Assembly: GCA_016720775.1 (NCBI GenBank)
Contig: JADKJX010000003.1
Location: 186,001 to 250,000 of the forward strand
Source of the DNA: Chitinophagaceae bacterium
GTDB lineage: Bacteria > Bacteroidota > Bacteroidia > Chitinophagales > Chitinophagaceae
Length of the DNA stretch: 64,000 bases
Reading direction: 5' to 3'
This document shows, one piece after another, positions 42,361-51,711 of this stretch (positions within the stretch are counted from its first letter, which is position 1; every line of letters begins with the position of its first letter). Below the pieces are notes generated by a model. The model saw only the letters and a program-made list of their open reading frames with translations. It ran no database searches and was not told where the DNA came from. A program made the translations under genes and the position numbers.

Positions 42361-44967
42361 ATGCAAAAGATATTGTTGATTGTTTCAGACAGAAAAAAAA
42401 TAATATTCCGTTTCCTGTCTTGCCTGGTGTTTTTTTCAGCAATAAACTATGCGGTAAACGGACAGGATATTGTGGGTAAAACAATACATGTAGGTCCGGG
42501 TATTAAAAAAACAGTTGACCAGATCATTGCCTTTAATAAGGTTTGGGAACAGCAAAATGCGAACAAAATATTTCCATCAAGACCTGAGTTGGAATTGCCA
42601 GACGAACTGCCAGGAGTTGGGGATGAGAATCGCCGGTTTAGTAAATGGCCGGCAGGTGAACCTAACACAAACAATTTTGTGAATGGAGTTACACAAACAA
42701 TCCATTCCAATTTTTTAGCTACCGACTTCAGCACCCATTTTGGAGGATGGCCTCCTGATAATAACGGAGATGTTGGAACAACACAGGTTTTTATCGCACA
42801 AAATTTCCGTTTTAAAGTTTATGCAAAACCAAGCGTGACTGCTGCGGCTGTTACCACACCGAATGGCACTTCTACCACATTCCTGGCATCGCCTGCAATG
42901 GATGTTTCTCAGAATGCATTTTTCCAGGCTGCTTTTGCCGGCGTATCAACTACTGATCCTCATGTACGTTTTGACAGGCTTACTGGCAGGTGGTTCATTG
43001 CTTCTATGAGTACAAATGAGGCTACCAACAATTATCTGCTGTTCGCTGTAAGCAGTGGAGCCACTGTTACCGGCAGCGCATCATTTACATTTTTCAGGGT
43101 TTCATTAAGCGCCTTTCCTGTTGGCAATGCTGACATTGGAAAGTTCTTAGATTATCCCACTCTTGGTGTGGATGCCAATTCTCTTTACCTGGGGTCAAAC
43201 ATTTTTACATCGAACGTGGGTGCTTATTCTCATTCTTCTGCCTACGTGGTAAAAAAATCAGACATGATAGCAGGAACTTTAACGATCACCCCGTTCGGAG
43301 CTATCGGTACCTCAGCAGCACCCGCAGGATTTCATATTCGCACACCACAAGGCGTTCAGAACGATGACCCTACTGCAACAGAAGGTTATATTATTGGAAA
43401 CTCAGGTTTTTTAAGCGAACTATGCTTCAGAAGAGTAACCTATCCCGGGGGTGTTACTACATTAAGTTCAGAAATCGCATTGCCCGTTAATACCACAGCT
43501 TCTACTTTAACACAGCCCGCATTGGGTTCCAGTGGAAACCTGGATGCAAGTAATACCAGGCTCTTTGCAGCTATGGTTATGAAGAATAAAATAACAGGAG
43601 TTTCCACTTTATGGACGGCACATACCATACAGGTAAATACCAGTGGTGTAGGCTCAGCCTCTGGTGGAAGGAATGGCTGCAGGTGGTATCAATTACAAAA
43701 TATCACCGGCACCCCTACCGTTGCCCAATCAGGGACGCTTTTTAATGACGTAGCCACAGGCTCTAACCCAAGGGGCTTTTGGTTTCCCGGTATTGCTATG
43801 AGTGGACAAGGACATTCCATACTTGCTGCAAGTACTGCATCAGCCTCGGCAAGATGTGATATTGCTATTGCCGGAAGATATCGTACTTCTACCACCGGTG
43901 ATCTGGAAGATTCAGTTCATGCCACAGTTACTGGTTCAGATTATAACCCCTTTAATGGTGGAGTTTTTGTAAACAGGTGGGGAGATTATTCACAAGTGGG
44001 AGTGGACCCACAGGACAATATGACGATGTGGGCATTTCACCAGTACTGTAATACCACTAACTCGTATGGTGTAAGGGCTATCCAGTTAAAAGCACCACCA
44101 CCCGCAACACCAAGCCTGGCTACTGTGCCTGGTTGCGGATCAAGTGTAGCAGTTACTATAAATGGTACATCTGTAAATAATTCCGAATTTTTTGATCCGG
44201 GTGCTGATGCAGGAGGGCCAGGCTTCAACAGGCTTGCTGTAACCTGTTCGGGAGGAATACCGGTATCCGGTGTAACATTTGTAAGTCCTACGCAAATAAC
44301 CTGCTTCTTAGATACCCGGGGCAAAGCATCGGGTACGTATACCATTACTGTTACAAATCCTGATGGACAAACAGCAACAGTCAATTTTAATCTTGCCGTA
44401 TCCTGTCCTTTACCCGTTACATTACTTTCTTTTACAGGAAAACTGGTTAATAATGAAACACAGCTGAATTGGAAAACAGCTGCAGAAAATAATTTGAAAG
44501 CTTATGAAATTGAAAAAAGCCTGGATGGGGTGAATTTTAAATTGTTGAATATAGTTTCTGCAAAAGGGATAGGCGGCACAGAAACTTCTTATCAATCAAT
44601 TGACAAATATCCTTACCCGGGAAATACTTACTATAGGCTGAGAATGGTTGATCTTGACGCCAATTTTAACTATTCTAATATTGTAAGGATCCAAACCGGC
44701 AAAAAAGCACTTGCTGTAACAAAAATGTATCCTAACCCGGCACATACTGATTTTAATATGGAATTCTTTGCAGAAAAGAACAGTACTATTCTGGTGGATG
44801 TATTTGATCTTTCCGGAAAAAAAATGATGAACAGGCAGGTTAACCTGCAGGCTGGATTAAATGACTACCAGCTTAACCTAAACAGCCTCGCAAACGGCAG
44901 CTATTTTATCCAAATAAAAGACACAGATGGAAAAGTGATAGAAAAGACCAAACTTGTAAAACAATAA
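42361..44967 (+). CDS. T9SS-secreted protein with IPT/TIG-like and type A sorting domains
   Basis: 868 aa. N-terminal signal region ends near VNGQ. The large central part has many small residues and no catalytic motif I recognise. An IPT/TIG-like Ig domain follows (about 580-675, ISGVTFVSPTQITC-like to YTITVTNPDGQTATVNF), then a beta domain and the C-terminal type A sorting domain of about 80 residues: KMYPNPAHTDFNMEFF, DVFDLSGKKM, ANGSYFIQIKDTDGKV. The sorting domain directs export by the type IX system and surface attachment. Function otherwise unknown. Confidence 0.85.
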   Translation: MQKILLIVSDRKKIIFRFLSCLVFFSAINYAVNGQDIVGKTIHVGPGIKKTVDQIIAFNKVWEQQNANKIFPSRPELELPDELPGVGDENRRFSKWPAGEPNTNNFVNGVTQTIHSNFLATDFSTHFGGWPPDNNGDVGTTQVFIAQNFRFKVYAKPSVTAAAVTTPNGTSTTFLASPAMDVSQNAFFQAAFAGVSTTDPHVRFDRLTGRWFIASMSTNEATNNYLLFAVSSGATVTGSASFTFFRVSLSAFPVGNADIGKFLDYPTLGVDANSLYLGSNIFTSNVGAYSHSSAYVVKKSDMIAGTLTITPFGAIGTSAAPAGFHIRTPQGVQNDDPTATEGYIIGNSGFLSELCFRRVTYPGGVTTLSSEIALPVNTTASTLTQPALGSSGNLDASNTRLFAAMVMKNKITGVSTLWTAHTIQVNTSGVGSASGGRNGCRWYQLQNITGTPTVAQSGTLFNDVATGSNPRGFWFPGIAMSGQGHSILAASTASASARCDIAIAGRYRTSTTGDLEDSVHATVTGSDYNPFNGGVFVNRWGDYSQVGVDPQDNMTMWAFHQYCNTTNSYGVRAIQLKAPPPATPSLATVPGCGSSVAVTINGTSVNNSEFFDPGADAGGPGFNRLAVTCSGGIPVSGVTFVSPTQITCFLDTRGKASGTYTITVTNPDGQTATVNFNLAVSCPLPVTLLSFTGKLVNNETQLNWKTAAENNLKAYEIEKSLDGVNFKLLNIVSAKGIGGTETSYQSIDKYPYPGNTYYRLRMVDLDANFNYSNIVRIQTGKKALAVTKMYPNPAHTDFNMEFFAEKNSTILVDVFDLSGKKMMNRQVNLQAGLNDYQLNLNSLANGSYFIQIKDTDGKVIEKTKLVKQ

Positions 44968-44986
44968 TACACTTTAACTAAACAGA

Positions 44987-45018
44987 GCCCGGATACACTT
45001 TATATCCGGGCTTTTTTT
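44987..45018 (+). terminator. Terminator after the T9SS cargo gene
   Basis: GCCCGGATA / TATCCGGGC perfect 9-bp stem followed by T7. Confidence 0.92.
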
Positions 45019-45087
45019 GACTGGATTCTTCGCCATCAGGTTATTTTTTGGGAGGTACAAGTATTTTTAATTTGACCTTCTGTTTTT

Positions 45088-45118
45088 TTGCCATTCCGCC
45101 CCTGTTCCCCTACCTTTG
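45088..45118 (+). promoter_or_regulatory. atpA promoter
   Basis: TTG (45088-45090), 20-bp spacer, TACCTTTG (45111-45118): a textbook Bacteroidota promoter, 46 bp before the ATG. Confidence 0.75.
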
Positions 45119-45164
45119 CAGCCGATTAAAAAGACCTTTTAATAAACATTTCAATTAAATAATT

Positions 45165-46745
45165 ATGGTAGAAATTAAGCCAGATGAGATCTCTGCAATT
45201 CTTCGCCAGCAGCTAAGCAATTTTAATGCCGGCGCCAGCCTGGAAGAGGTAGGAACAGTTTTACAGGTGGGGGATGGTATTGCCCGTGTTTACGGACTGA
45301 ACAATGTTCGTTCCGGTGAACTGGTAGAATTTGACAATGGCGTAAAAGCAATTGCCCTTAACCTGGAAGAAGACAACGTGGGTGTGGTATTGATGGGTGA
45401 TAGTGCAGAAATTAAAGAAGGTGATAAAGTAAAACGTACCGGCCAGATCGCTTCTATTAAAGTAGGAGAAGGTATGAGCGGACGTGTTATCAATACGCTG
45501 GGCGAACCAATAGATGGGAAAGGTCCGATCAAAGGCGAATTGTACGAAATGCCGCTTGAGCGTAAAGCACCAGGTGTAATTTTTCGTGAGCCGGTAAAAG
45601 AACCACTGCAAACCGGTATCAAAGCAATCGATGCGATGATTCCTATTGGCCGTGGACAACGTGAGCTGATCATTGGTGACCGCCAGACAGGTAAAACAGC
45701 CATTGCGGTTGATACCATTATCAATCAAAAAGAATTTTACGCAGCAGGTAAACCTGTTTATTGCATATATGTGGCGATTGGCCAGAAAGCTTCTACCATT
45801 GCAGGTATCATGAAAACGTTGGAAGAATACGGTGCAATGGCTTACACAACCATCGTTGCTGCATCTGCTTCTGATCCTGCTCCATTACAGTTCTACGCAC
45901 CATTTGCGGGAGCTGCAATAGGTGAGTTCTTCCGTGATACCGGTCGTCCCGCTTTAATTATTTATGATGATCTTTCTAAGCAGGCTGTTGCTTACCGTGA
46001 GGTCTCTTTGTTGTTGAGAAGGCCACCGGGACGTGAAGCTTATCCTGGTGACGTATTCTATTTACATAGCCGTTTACTGGAAAGAGCTGCAAAAGTTGTT
46101 TCTAAAGATGAGATTGCTGCGCAGATGAATGATTTGCCTGCATCTATTAAACATCTGGTAAAAGGCGGAGGCTCTTTAACGGCCCTGCCAATTATTGAAA
46201 CACAGGCTGGTGACGTATCTGCCTATATCCCTACAAACGTAATTTCTATCACCGACGGACAGATATTTTTGGAAGGAAACCTGTTTAACGCAGGTATTCG
46301 CCCGGCCATTAACGTGGGTATCTCTGTAAGCCGTGTGGGTGGTAATGCACAGATCAAATCAATGAAAAAAGTTGCCGGAACTTTAAAATTAGATCAGGCA
46401 CTTTACCGTGAACTTGAAGCGTTCTCTAAATTCGGTGGTGATTTGGATGCTGCTACTAAAAACGTAATTGACAAAGGAGCCAGAAACGTGGAAATCCTGA
46501 AGCAACTTCAATATTCACCTATGACGGTTGAAAAACAGGTTGCCATGATCTATTTGGGAACCCAGGGTTTGTTAAGAGATGTGGCGGTAAAACATGTAAA
46601 GGCTTTCGAAGAACATTTTTTACTGGAAATGGAAAACAAGCATCCTGAAATTCTGGCTGAGTTCAAAAAAGGCGCATTGCCTGAAGACGGGCTGAAGAAA
46701 ATGACAGAATTGGCAGCAGGCTTAGTTGGCCAATACAAGGCCTGA
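45165..46745 (+). CDS. atpA: ATP synthase F1 subunit alpha
   Basis: 526 aa, non-catalytic nucleotide-binding subunit of F1. Motifs: Walker A GDRQTGKTAI near 171-180, LIIYDDLSKQAVAYREVSLLLRRPPGREAYPGD with the ATP synthase alpha/beta signature, and arginine-finger region ISVSRVGGNAQIKSMKKV. It has its own promoter and terminator and stands alone: neither atpH upstream nor atpG downstream, unlike the common atpH-atpA-atpG order. The F0/delta genes of this window are on the opposite strand 33 kb away. Confidence 0.97.
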   Translation: MVEIKPDEISAILRQQLSNFNAGASLEEVGTVLQVGDGIARVYGLNNVRSGELVEFDNGVKAIALNLEEDNVGVVLMGDSAEIKEGDKVKRTGQIASIKVGEGMSGRVINTLGEPIDGKGPIKGELYEMPLERKAPGVIFREPVKEPLQTGIKAIDAMIPIGRGQRELIIGDRQTGKTAIAVDTIINQKEFYAAGKPVYCIYVAIGQKASTIAGIMKTLEEYGAMAYTTIVAASASDPAPLQFYAPFAGAAIGEFFRDTGRPALIIYDDLSKQAVAYREVSLLLRRPPGREAYPGDVFYLHSRLLERAAKVVSKDEIAAQMNDLPASIKHLVKGGGSLTALPIIETQAGDVSAYIPTNVISITDGQIFLEGNLFNAGIRPAINVGISVSRVGGNAQIKSMKKVAGTLKLDQALYRELEAFSKFGGDLDAATKNVIDKGARNVEILKQLQYSPMTVEKQVAMIYLGTQGLLRDVAVKHVKAFEEHFLLEMENKHPEILAEFKKGALPEDGLKKMTELAAGLVGQYKA

Positions 46746-46769
46746 TAATACGAATTGATTTTATACCTT

Positions 46770-46797
46770 AAGGAGAGAAGAGATTCTCTCCTTTTTT
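46770..46797 (+). terminator. Terminator after atpA
   Basis: GGAGAGAA-GAGA-TTCTCTCC stem and T6. Confidence 0.9.
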
Positions 46798-46896
46798 ATT
46801 GCTCTTTGCCGAAATGTCATAAAAAACAGGCTGGCTTATGGTTTGTGATTGAATATTGAAAATTAGTAAACTTATTTTTCAGGTATTACAATCAAC

Positions 46897-46904
46897 TATA
46901 TTTG
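46897..46904 (+). promoter_or_regulatory. clpP promoter (-7 element)
   Basis: TATATTTG, a perfect TAnnTTTG, 37 bp before the first clpP ATG. No clear TTG at -33. Confidence 0.5.
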
Positions 46905-46941
46905 CTAACGGGATCAATTTAAAATTAAAGCAACTCTCACT

Positions 46942-47640
46942 ATGAACTTTGGAAAAGAATTTGAGAAATACGCAATCAAACACAAAGGAATAAGCAGCAA
47001 TATGCTGGATGGATACATAAAGCATAATGTAACCAATCTTACTCCGAATATTATTGAAGAACGACCAATGAATATTGCGGTGATGGATGTGTACAGTCGT
47101 TTGATGATGGACAGGATCATCTTCCTGGGTTATCCCATCAGCGATGAAGTAGCTAATATTGTTACCGCCCAGTTGTTGTTCCTGGAAAGTACAGACCGCA
47201 CCAGAGACATACAGATGTACATCAACTGCCCCGGCGGCGGCGTCTATGCAGGACTGGGCATGTACGATACCATGCAGTTCATCACCCCCGATATTGCCAC
47301 CATCTGCACCGGTATGGCTGCCAGCATGGGCGCCGTGTTAATGTGTGCCGGAGCAAAAGGTAAACGTACAGCGTTAAAGCACAGCCGAATCATGATGCAC
47401 CAGCCAAGTGCAGGAGCAGGCGGACAGGCAAGCGATATCGAGATCACGGTTAATGAAGTAAAGAAAGTCAAGAAAGAGCTTTATGAGATCATCGCCTTTC
47501 ATACCAATCAGCCGGCAGATAAGGTAGCCATTGATTGCGATCGTGATAACTGGATGACCGCTACCGAAGCAAAAGAATATGGATTGCTTGATGAAGTGTT
47601 GTTGATCAACCAGAAAAAATTAAAAAAAGATCAGAAATAA
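46942..47640 (+). CDS. clpP: ATP-dependent Clp protease proteolytic subunit, copy 1
   Basis: 232-aa serine protease that forms the heptameric rings of ClpXP. Catalytic triad by spacing with E. coli ClpP: Ser128 in GMAASMGA, His153 in MMHQPSAG, Asp202 in DCDRDNW. An N-terminal extension of about 45 residues may be processed. A second clpP follows after 12 bp and clpX after that, so the run encodes a complete ClpXP with two different protease subunits. Confidence 0.95.
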   Translation: MNFGKEFEKYAIKHKGISSNMLDGYIKHNVTNLTPNIIEERPMNIAVMDVYSRLMMDRIIFLGYPISDEVANIVTAQLLFLESTDRTRDIQMYINCPGGGVYAGLGMYDTMQFITPDIATICTGMAASMGAVLMCAGAKGKRTALKHSRIMMHQPSAGAGGQASDIEITVNEVKKVKKELYEIIAFHTNQPADKVAIDCDRDNWMTATEAKEYGLLDEVLLINQKKLKKDQK

Positions 47641-47652
47641 AAAAAACCACGT

Positions 47653-48276
47653 ATGAATTTTTATAAGAAGAATATTACCCGTTTTGAAGAGGAGGATAAA
47701 CCCGAGGTTCAACCGGAGAACCCGATGGAAAAAATGATGAGCAGCTGGCAGTTTGATAAAAAATTTATTGAACAACGCAAAGTATTTCTATGGGGTGTAG
47801 TGGATGACAAAAGTGCGAAAGACATTACCAACAGGTTGATGTATCTCGAAGCCATCGATCCCGGTAAAGAGATTACATTTTACATCAACAGCCCCGGAGG
47901 CATTGTTACCAGCGGTATGGTTATTTACGATACCATGCAGATGATCAGTTCACCGGTAAGCACTGTTTGTATGGGCATGGCTGCCAGCATGGGCAGCATA
48001 TTGCTTAGCGGGGGTGCGAAAGGTAAGCGGTATATCTTTCCCAATGGAGAAGTAATGATACACCAGCCAAGTGGCGGTGGCCAGGGCACCAGCGCTGACC
48101 TGGAAATTATGGCTGAGCAGATAAGAAAGACCAAGTTGATGGGCGCTGAAATACTGGCAAAGAACTGTGGTCAGACGGTAGACAAAGTAATGAAGGATTT
48201 TGACCGGGATTACTGGATGGATGCCCAGGAATCGGTTGGATATGGCATTGTGGATGCCGTTTTGACGAAAATCTAA
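47653..48276 (+). CDS. clpP: ATP-dependent Clp protease proteolytic subunit, copy 2
   Basis: 207 aa. Intact triad: Ser112 in GMAASMGS, His137 in MIHQPSGG, Asp186 in DFDRDYW, with the same spacings (25 and 49) as copy 1. The N-terminus is different and acidic (FEEEDKPEVQPENP). The IGF-type axial or hydrophobic-pocket residues were not compared. Either hetero-oligomeric ClpP1P2 rings or two homo-oligomers are possible. Confidence 0.94.
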   Translation: MNFYKKNITRFEEEDKPEVQPENPMEKMMSSWQFDKKFIEQRKVFLWGVVDDKSAKDITNRLMYLEAIDPGKEITFYINSPGGIVTSGMVIYDTMQMISSPVSTVCMGMAASMGSILLSGGAKGKRYIFPNGEVMIHQPSGGGQGTSADLEIMAEQIRKTKLMGAEILAKNCGQTVDKVMKDFDRDYWMDAQESVGYGIVDAVLTKI

Positions 48277-48300
48277 AAAGGTAAATCCGAATTTATATGT

Positions 48301-48328
48301 AAAAGCCTCGGAAAGAGGCTTTTTTTAT
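48301..48328 (+). terminator. Terminator after the clpP pair
   Basis: AAAAGCCTC / GAGGCTTTT stem with a GGAAA-type loop and T7. It separates clpX transcription from the clpP pair. Confidence 0.9.
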
Positions 48329-48395
48329 CATAATTAAGCACAAGCAACGTTATAGAGATATAACTTGTCTTACTACGATAATTATTTGCTTTTAT

Positions 48396-48403
48396 TACCT
48401 TTG
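48396..48403 (+). promoter_or_regulatory. clpX promoter (-7 element)
   Basis: TACCTTTG, a perfect TAnnTTTG, 40 bp before the clpX ATG. The nearest TTG upstream is too far (about 28 bp). Confidence 0.45.
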
Positions 48404-48443
48404 TGGCAACCAGCAGGTAGGGCAGGTAACCGAAAACACTAAT

Positions 48444-49685
48444 ATGGCCAAACAGCAAACACTCCATTGTTCATTTTGCGGACGCAGCCGGGATGAAGTT
48501 AAGATACTCATCGCAGGCCAGGACGGGCATATTTGTGAAAACTGTGTTGAACATGCTGTAGAGATCATCGAACAGGAACTGGGCAATTCTTCCGATAATA
48601 AACACCTGAATACCCAGGGCCACAAACTCAGCGTTAGAAAGCCTATTGAGATCAAAAAATTCCTCGATGACTATGTGATCGGGCAGGATGATGCAAAGAA
48701 AATATTAGCCGTTGCTGTATATAATCATTACAAACGCCTGAATCAAAAACTGGAAAATGATGTAGAGATCGAGAAGAGTAATATCATCATGGTAGGCGAA
48801 ACTGGCACAGGTAAAACACTTTTGGCAAAAACAATTGCCCGCATGCTGAATGTTCCCTTTGCCATTGTGGATGCTACTGTATTTACCGAGGCTGGTTATG
48901 TGGGCGAAGATGTTGAGAGCATGCTCAGCCGGTTATTACAAGCCTGCAATTACGATGTGGCAGCTGCTGAAAAAGGAATCGTATTCATTGATGAGATTGA
49001 TAAGATAGCCCGTAAAAGCGATAACCCTTCCATCACAAGAGATGTCAGCGGTGAAGGTGTGCAGCAAGGCTTATTAAAATTACTGGAAGGAACAGAAGTA
49101 CTGGTTCCACCACAGGGCGGCCGCAAACATCCCGAGCAAAAACTGATAAAAGTAAATACGCAAAATATCCTTTTTATTTGCGGAGGAGCTTTCGATGGCG
49201 TAGATAAGATCATTGCCCGCCGGGTAAATACCAACGCCATTGGCTTTAATGTAAACAAGGAACTGCAGGAGTACCAGCATGACAACCTCCTTCATTTTGT
49301 AAATGCGGTTGACCTGAAGCATTTTGGGCTGATACCGGAACTGCTGGGCCGTTTGCCAGTGGTAACCTACCTCAACCCTTTGGACGCAGAAACACTCCGA
49401 AGCATACTTACCGAACCAAAGAATTCGCTGATAAAACAATTCACACGCCTGTTTGAGATAGAAGGCATCGAATTAAAATTCGAGTCTGCTGTACTTGACT
49501 TTATGGTGGAAAAAGCGCTGGAATATAAATTAGGCGCCCGCGGCCTGCGCAGCATCTGTGAAAGCATCCTTACCGATGCCATGTATGAATTGCCTTCTCA
49601 AAAGGTAAAAACCTTTGACGTAACGTTTGAGTATGCCCAGCGCAAATTCAGCAGCAGCAAGCTGAGTATGCTGAAGGTAGCTTAA
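48444..49685 (+). CDS. clpX: ATP-dependent Clp protease ATPase subunit ClpX
   Basis: 413-aa AAA+ unfoldase. N-terminal zinc-binding domain with CSFCGRSRDEV and ICENC (four Cys), then Walker A GETGTGKT near 112-119, Walker B IVFIDEIDK, pore loop TEAGYVGEDVE, the IGF loop region in the 270s and the sensor-2 GARGLRSI. It recognises tagged substrates and feeds them to ClpP. It has its own promoter after the clpP terminator. Confidence 0.97.
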   Translation: MAKQQTLHCSFCGRSRDEVKILIAGQDGHICENCVEHAVEIIEQELGNSSDNKHLNTQGHKLSVRKPIEIKKFLDDYVIGQDDAKKILAVAVYNHYKRLNQKLENDVEIEKSNIIMVGETGTGKTLLAKTIARMLNVPFAIVDATVFTEAGYVGEDVESMLSRLLQACNYDVAAAEKGIVFIDEIDKIARKSDNPSITRDVSGEGVQQGLLKLLEGTEVLVPPQGGRKHPEQKLIKVNTQNILFICGGAFDGVDKIIARRVNTNAIGFNVNKELQEYQHDNLLHFVNAVDLKHFGLIPELLGRLPVVTYLNPLDAETLRSILTEPKNSLIKQFTRLFEIEGIELKFESAVLDFMVEKALEYKLGARGLRSICESILTDAMYELPSQKVKTFDVTFEYAQRKFSSSKLSMLKVA

Positions 49686-49701
49686 GTTTGGCCTGCCACC
49701 C

Positions 49702-49752
49702 CTCGTCTGACCATGAATGTTTAATGAATATATATTACAATGATCAGACGAG
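49702..49752. repeat. Long stem between clpX and purA
   Basis: CTCGTCTGA-c-CAT (49702-49714) pairs with ATG-a-TCAGACGAG (49740-49752): 12 paired bases with one mismatch and a 25-nt AT-rich loop, no T-tract. Further GTCTGA/TCAGA-like words follow to about 49770. The gap 49686-49908 holds no gene. Confidence 0.5.
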
Positions 49753-49908
49753 ACGTCAGATCAGGTCTACTCTTCTTCAATTTCAAATTCTCCCCAATTT
49801 CCAAACAACCCCATATCATTTTAGGTGGTTGACTTATTTCATTTTATTTTTACGCCGAAGCCGGTTCAGGCTGATTTTAAATCTGAAATTTTAAATCCAA
49901 AACAGGAA

Positions 49909-51171
49909 ATGGTAGACGTTATACTTGGAATGCAGTGGGGCGATGAGGGTAAGGGAAAGATCGTAGATTATTTTGCCAAAAATTATGATGTGATAGCCCG
50001 TTTCCAGGGCGGCCCAAATGCGGGGCATACATTGTACGTAGATGGAAAAAAAATTGTGCTGCACCAGATACCAAGCGGCATTTTTCATGAGTCTAAAACA
50101 AACCTGATAGGAAACGGAGTTGTGCTGGATGCCGTTACTTTAAAAAGAGAATGTGGGAATGTGGCGGCCATGGGAGTGGATTATAAAAAGAACCTGTACA
50201 TCAGCGAACGTACACACCTGATCCTGCCAACACACCGTGCTATTGACAAAGCAAGCGAGATCTCAAAAGGAAATGAGAAGATCGGCAGCACCCTGAAGGG
50301 GATTGGTCCTGCTTATATGGACAAGACGGGCCGTAATGGCTTACGGGTAGGCAACCTCCTCGACAAAAGTTTTACAACCGAATATATCAAACTAAGGCTG
50401 AAACATCAGAAACTGCTGGATAGCTTTAATTTCCAGGAAGACATCAGTGCCTGGGAAGAGGAGTTCTTTGACGCCATTGAATTCCTGCGTGAATTTAAAA
50501 TAGTTAATGGCGAATATTTTATAAATGAAAAAATACAGAAAGGCCAACGGGTTTTAGCAGAAGGAGCACAAGGCAGTATGTTGGATGTGGACTTTGGAAC
50601 CTTTCCGTTTGTAACAAGCAGCAATACCATATCGGCAGGTGTCTGTACTGGTTTGGGAGTGGCTCCACAAAAGATCAGGGAAGTTTTTGGTGTTTCAAAA
50701 GCATATTGTACAAGGGTAGGCAGCGGGCCTTTTCCGACAGAACTGAATGATGAAACAGGTGAGCTTATCCGTAAAACGGGAAATGAATTCGGCAGCACTA
50801 CCGGGCGTCCCCGACGCTGTGGATGGATTGACCTGGTGGCCCTGCAGTTTGCCTGTATGATAAACGGGGTAACGCAGATCATCATGACAAAGGCCGATAT
50901 ACTGGATAATCTTTCAGAATTAAACGTATGCAACGGGTACAAGATAAACGGGGAAGAAAAGAATTTTGTACCTTTTCAAATGAATAAGGTTGCTATAGAG
51001 CCTGTCTATAAAACCTTTCATGGATGGATGAAAGACATCTCTTCCATTACGGATTTTGACGGGTTACCAAAAGAAATGAAAACCTATATCGAATACCTGA
51101 ATAGTTATCTTGGGGTACCGGTAAAATACATAAGTAACGGCCCTGGCAGAGACCAATTAGTACTGGCATAA
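49909..51171 (+). CDS. purA: Adenylosuccinate synthase
   Basis: Commits IMP to AMP synthesis (IMP + Asp + GTP). 420 aa from the ATG at 49909, where the conserved VDVILGMQWGDEGKGKIVDY begins. Other motifs: GGPNAGHTLY, STLKGIGPAYMDK, GTTTGRPRRCGW-like STTGRPRRCGWIDL and ISNGPGRDQLV. A longer frame from 49825 adds 28 residues read from intergenic words and is unlikely. Confidence 0.96.
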   Translation: MVDVILGMQWGDEGKGKIVDYFAKNYDVIARFQGGPNAGHTLYVDGKKIVLHQIPSGIFHESKTNLIGNGVVLDAVTLKRECGNVAAMGVDYKKNLYISERTHLILPTHRAIDKASEISKGNEKIGSTLKGIGPAYMDKTGRNGLRVGNLLDKSFTTEYIKLRLKHQKLLDSFNFQEDISAWEEEFFDAIEFLREFKIVNGEYFINEKIQKGQRVLAEGAQGSMLDVDFGTFPFVTSSNTISAGVCTGLGVAPQKIREVFGVSKAYCTRVGSGPFPTELNDETGELIRKTGNEFGSTTGRPRRCGWIDLVALQFACMINGVTQIIMTKADILDNLSELNVCNGYKINGEEKNFVPFQMNKVAIEPVYKTFHGWMKDISSITDFDGLPKEMKTYIEYLNSYLGVPVKYISNGPGRDQLVLA

Positions 51172-51280
51172 AAAAATTTAAAAAAAGTTCGCAATATTTT
51201 TGGCTATTTAAAAAACCCGTTGAAATTTTACAGCAACAATCCTTTTTTGAATTATGGTTCTGATATCTGATAATACAACA

Positions 51281-51679
51281 ATGAAAACTGCAAAAGCATC
51301 TGGCAACTCAGTAATAACTGCAGCTAAAAAATCATCTAAACCCAAAAAGGCTGATGACGAGGATGAGGATTTGGCTGATGACGAAGATAAGGCTGCACCT
51401 AAAAAGAAATCAGCTTCAAAGAAAAGTGCAGATGATGACGATGATGATGATGTAGATGTTGCTGATGACTGGGAAACCCCGGAAGAAGAAGATGACTGGG
51501 ACCCAGACTTCGAAGAGTTTGACGTACCTAAGTCAAAAGGGAAAAAGGCAGTAGGGGGTAAAAAAGGAGTGAAAGGGGCTGATGAGGAGGATGATTTTAA
51601 AATAGATGATGATTTTAAAGACCTTGGCTTCGATGACCTGGATAGCGGCGGAGATTTTGATGATGACGATGACTTTTAG
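51281..51679 (+). CDS. Acidic, Lys/Asp-rich low-complexity protein
   Basis: 132 aa from the ATG at 51281 (an upstream ATG at 51254 adds nine residues). Basic blocks (KKSSKPKKAD, KKKSASKKSA) alternate with long Asp/Glu runs, ending DFDDDDDF. Probably intrinsically disordered. No family beyond general resemblance to the acidic tail of RNA polymerase delta subunits. It sits between purA and pabB. Confidence 0.7.
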   Translation: MKTAKASGNSVITAAKKSSKPKKADDEDEDLADDEDKAAPKKKSASKKSADDDDDDDVDVADDWETPEEEDDWDPDFEEFDVPKSKGKKAVGGKKGVKGADEEDDFKIDDDFKDLGFDDLDSGGDFDDDDDF

Positions 51680-51711
51680 TTGCGATTTCATAAACGGGGA
51701 AAAACAAGCCT

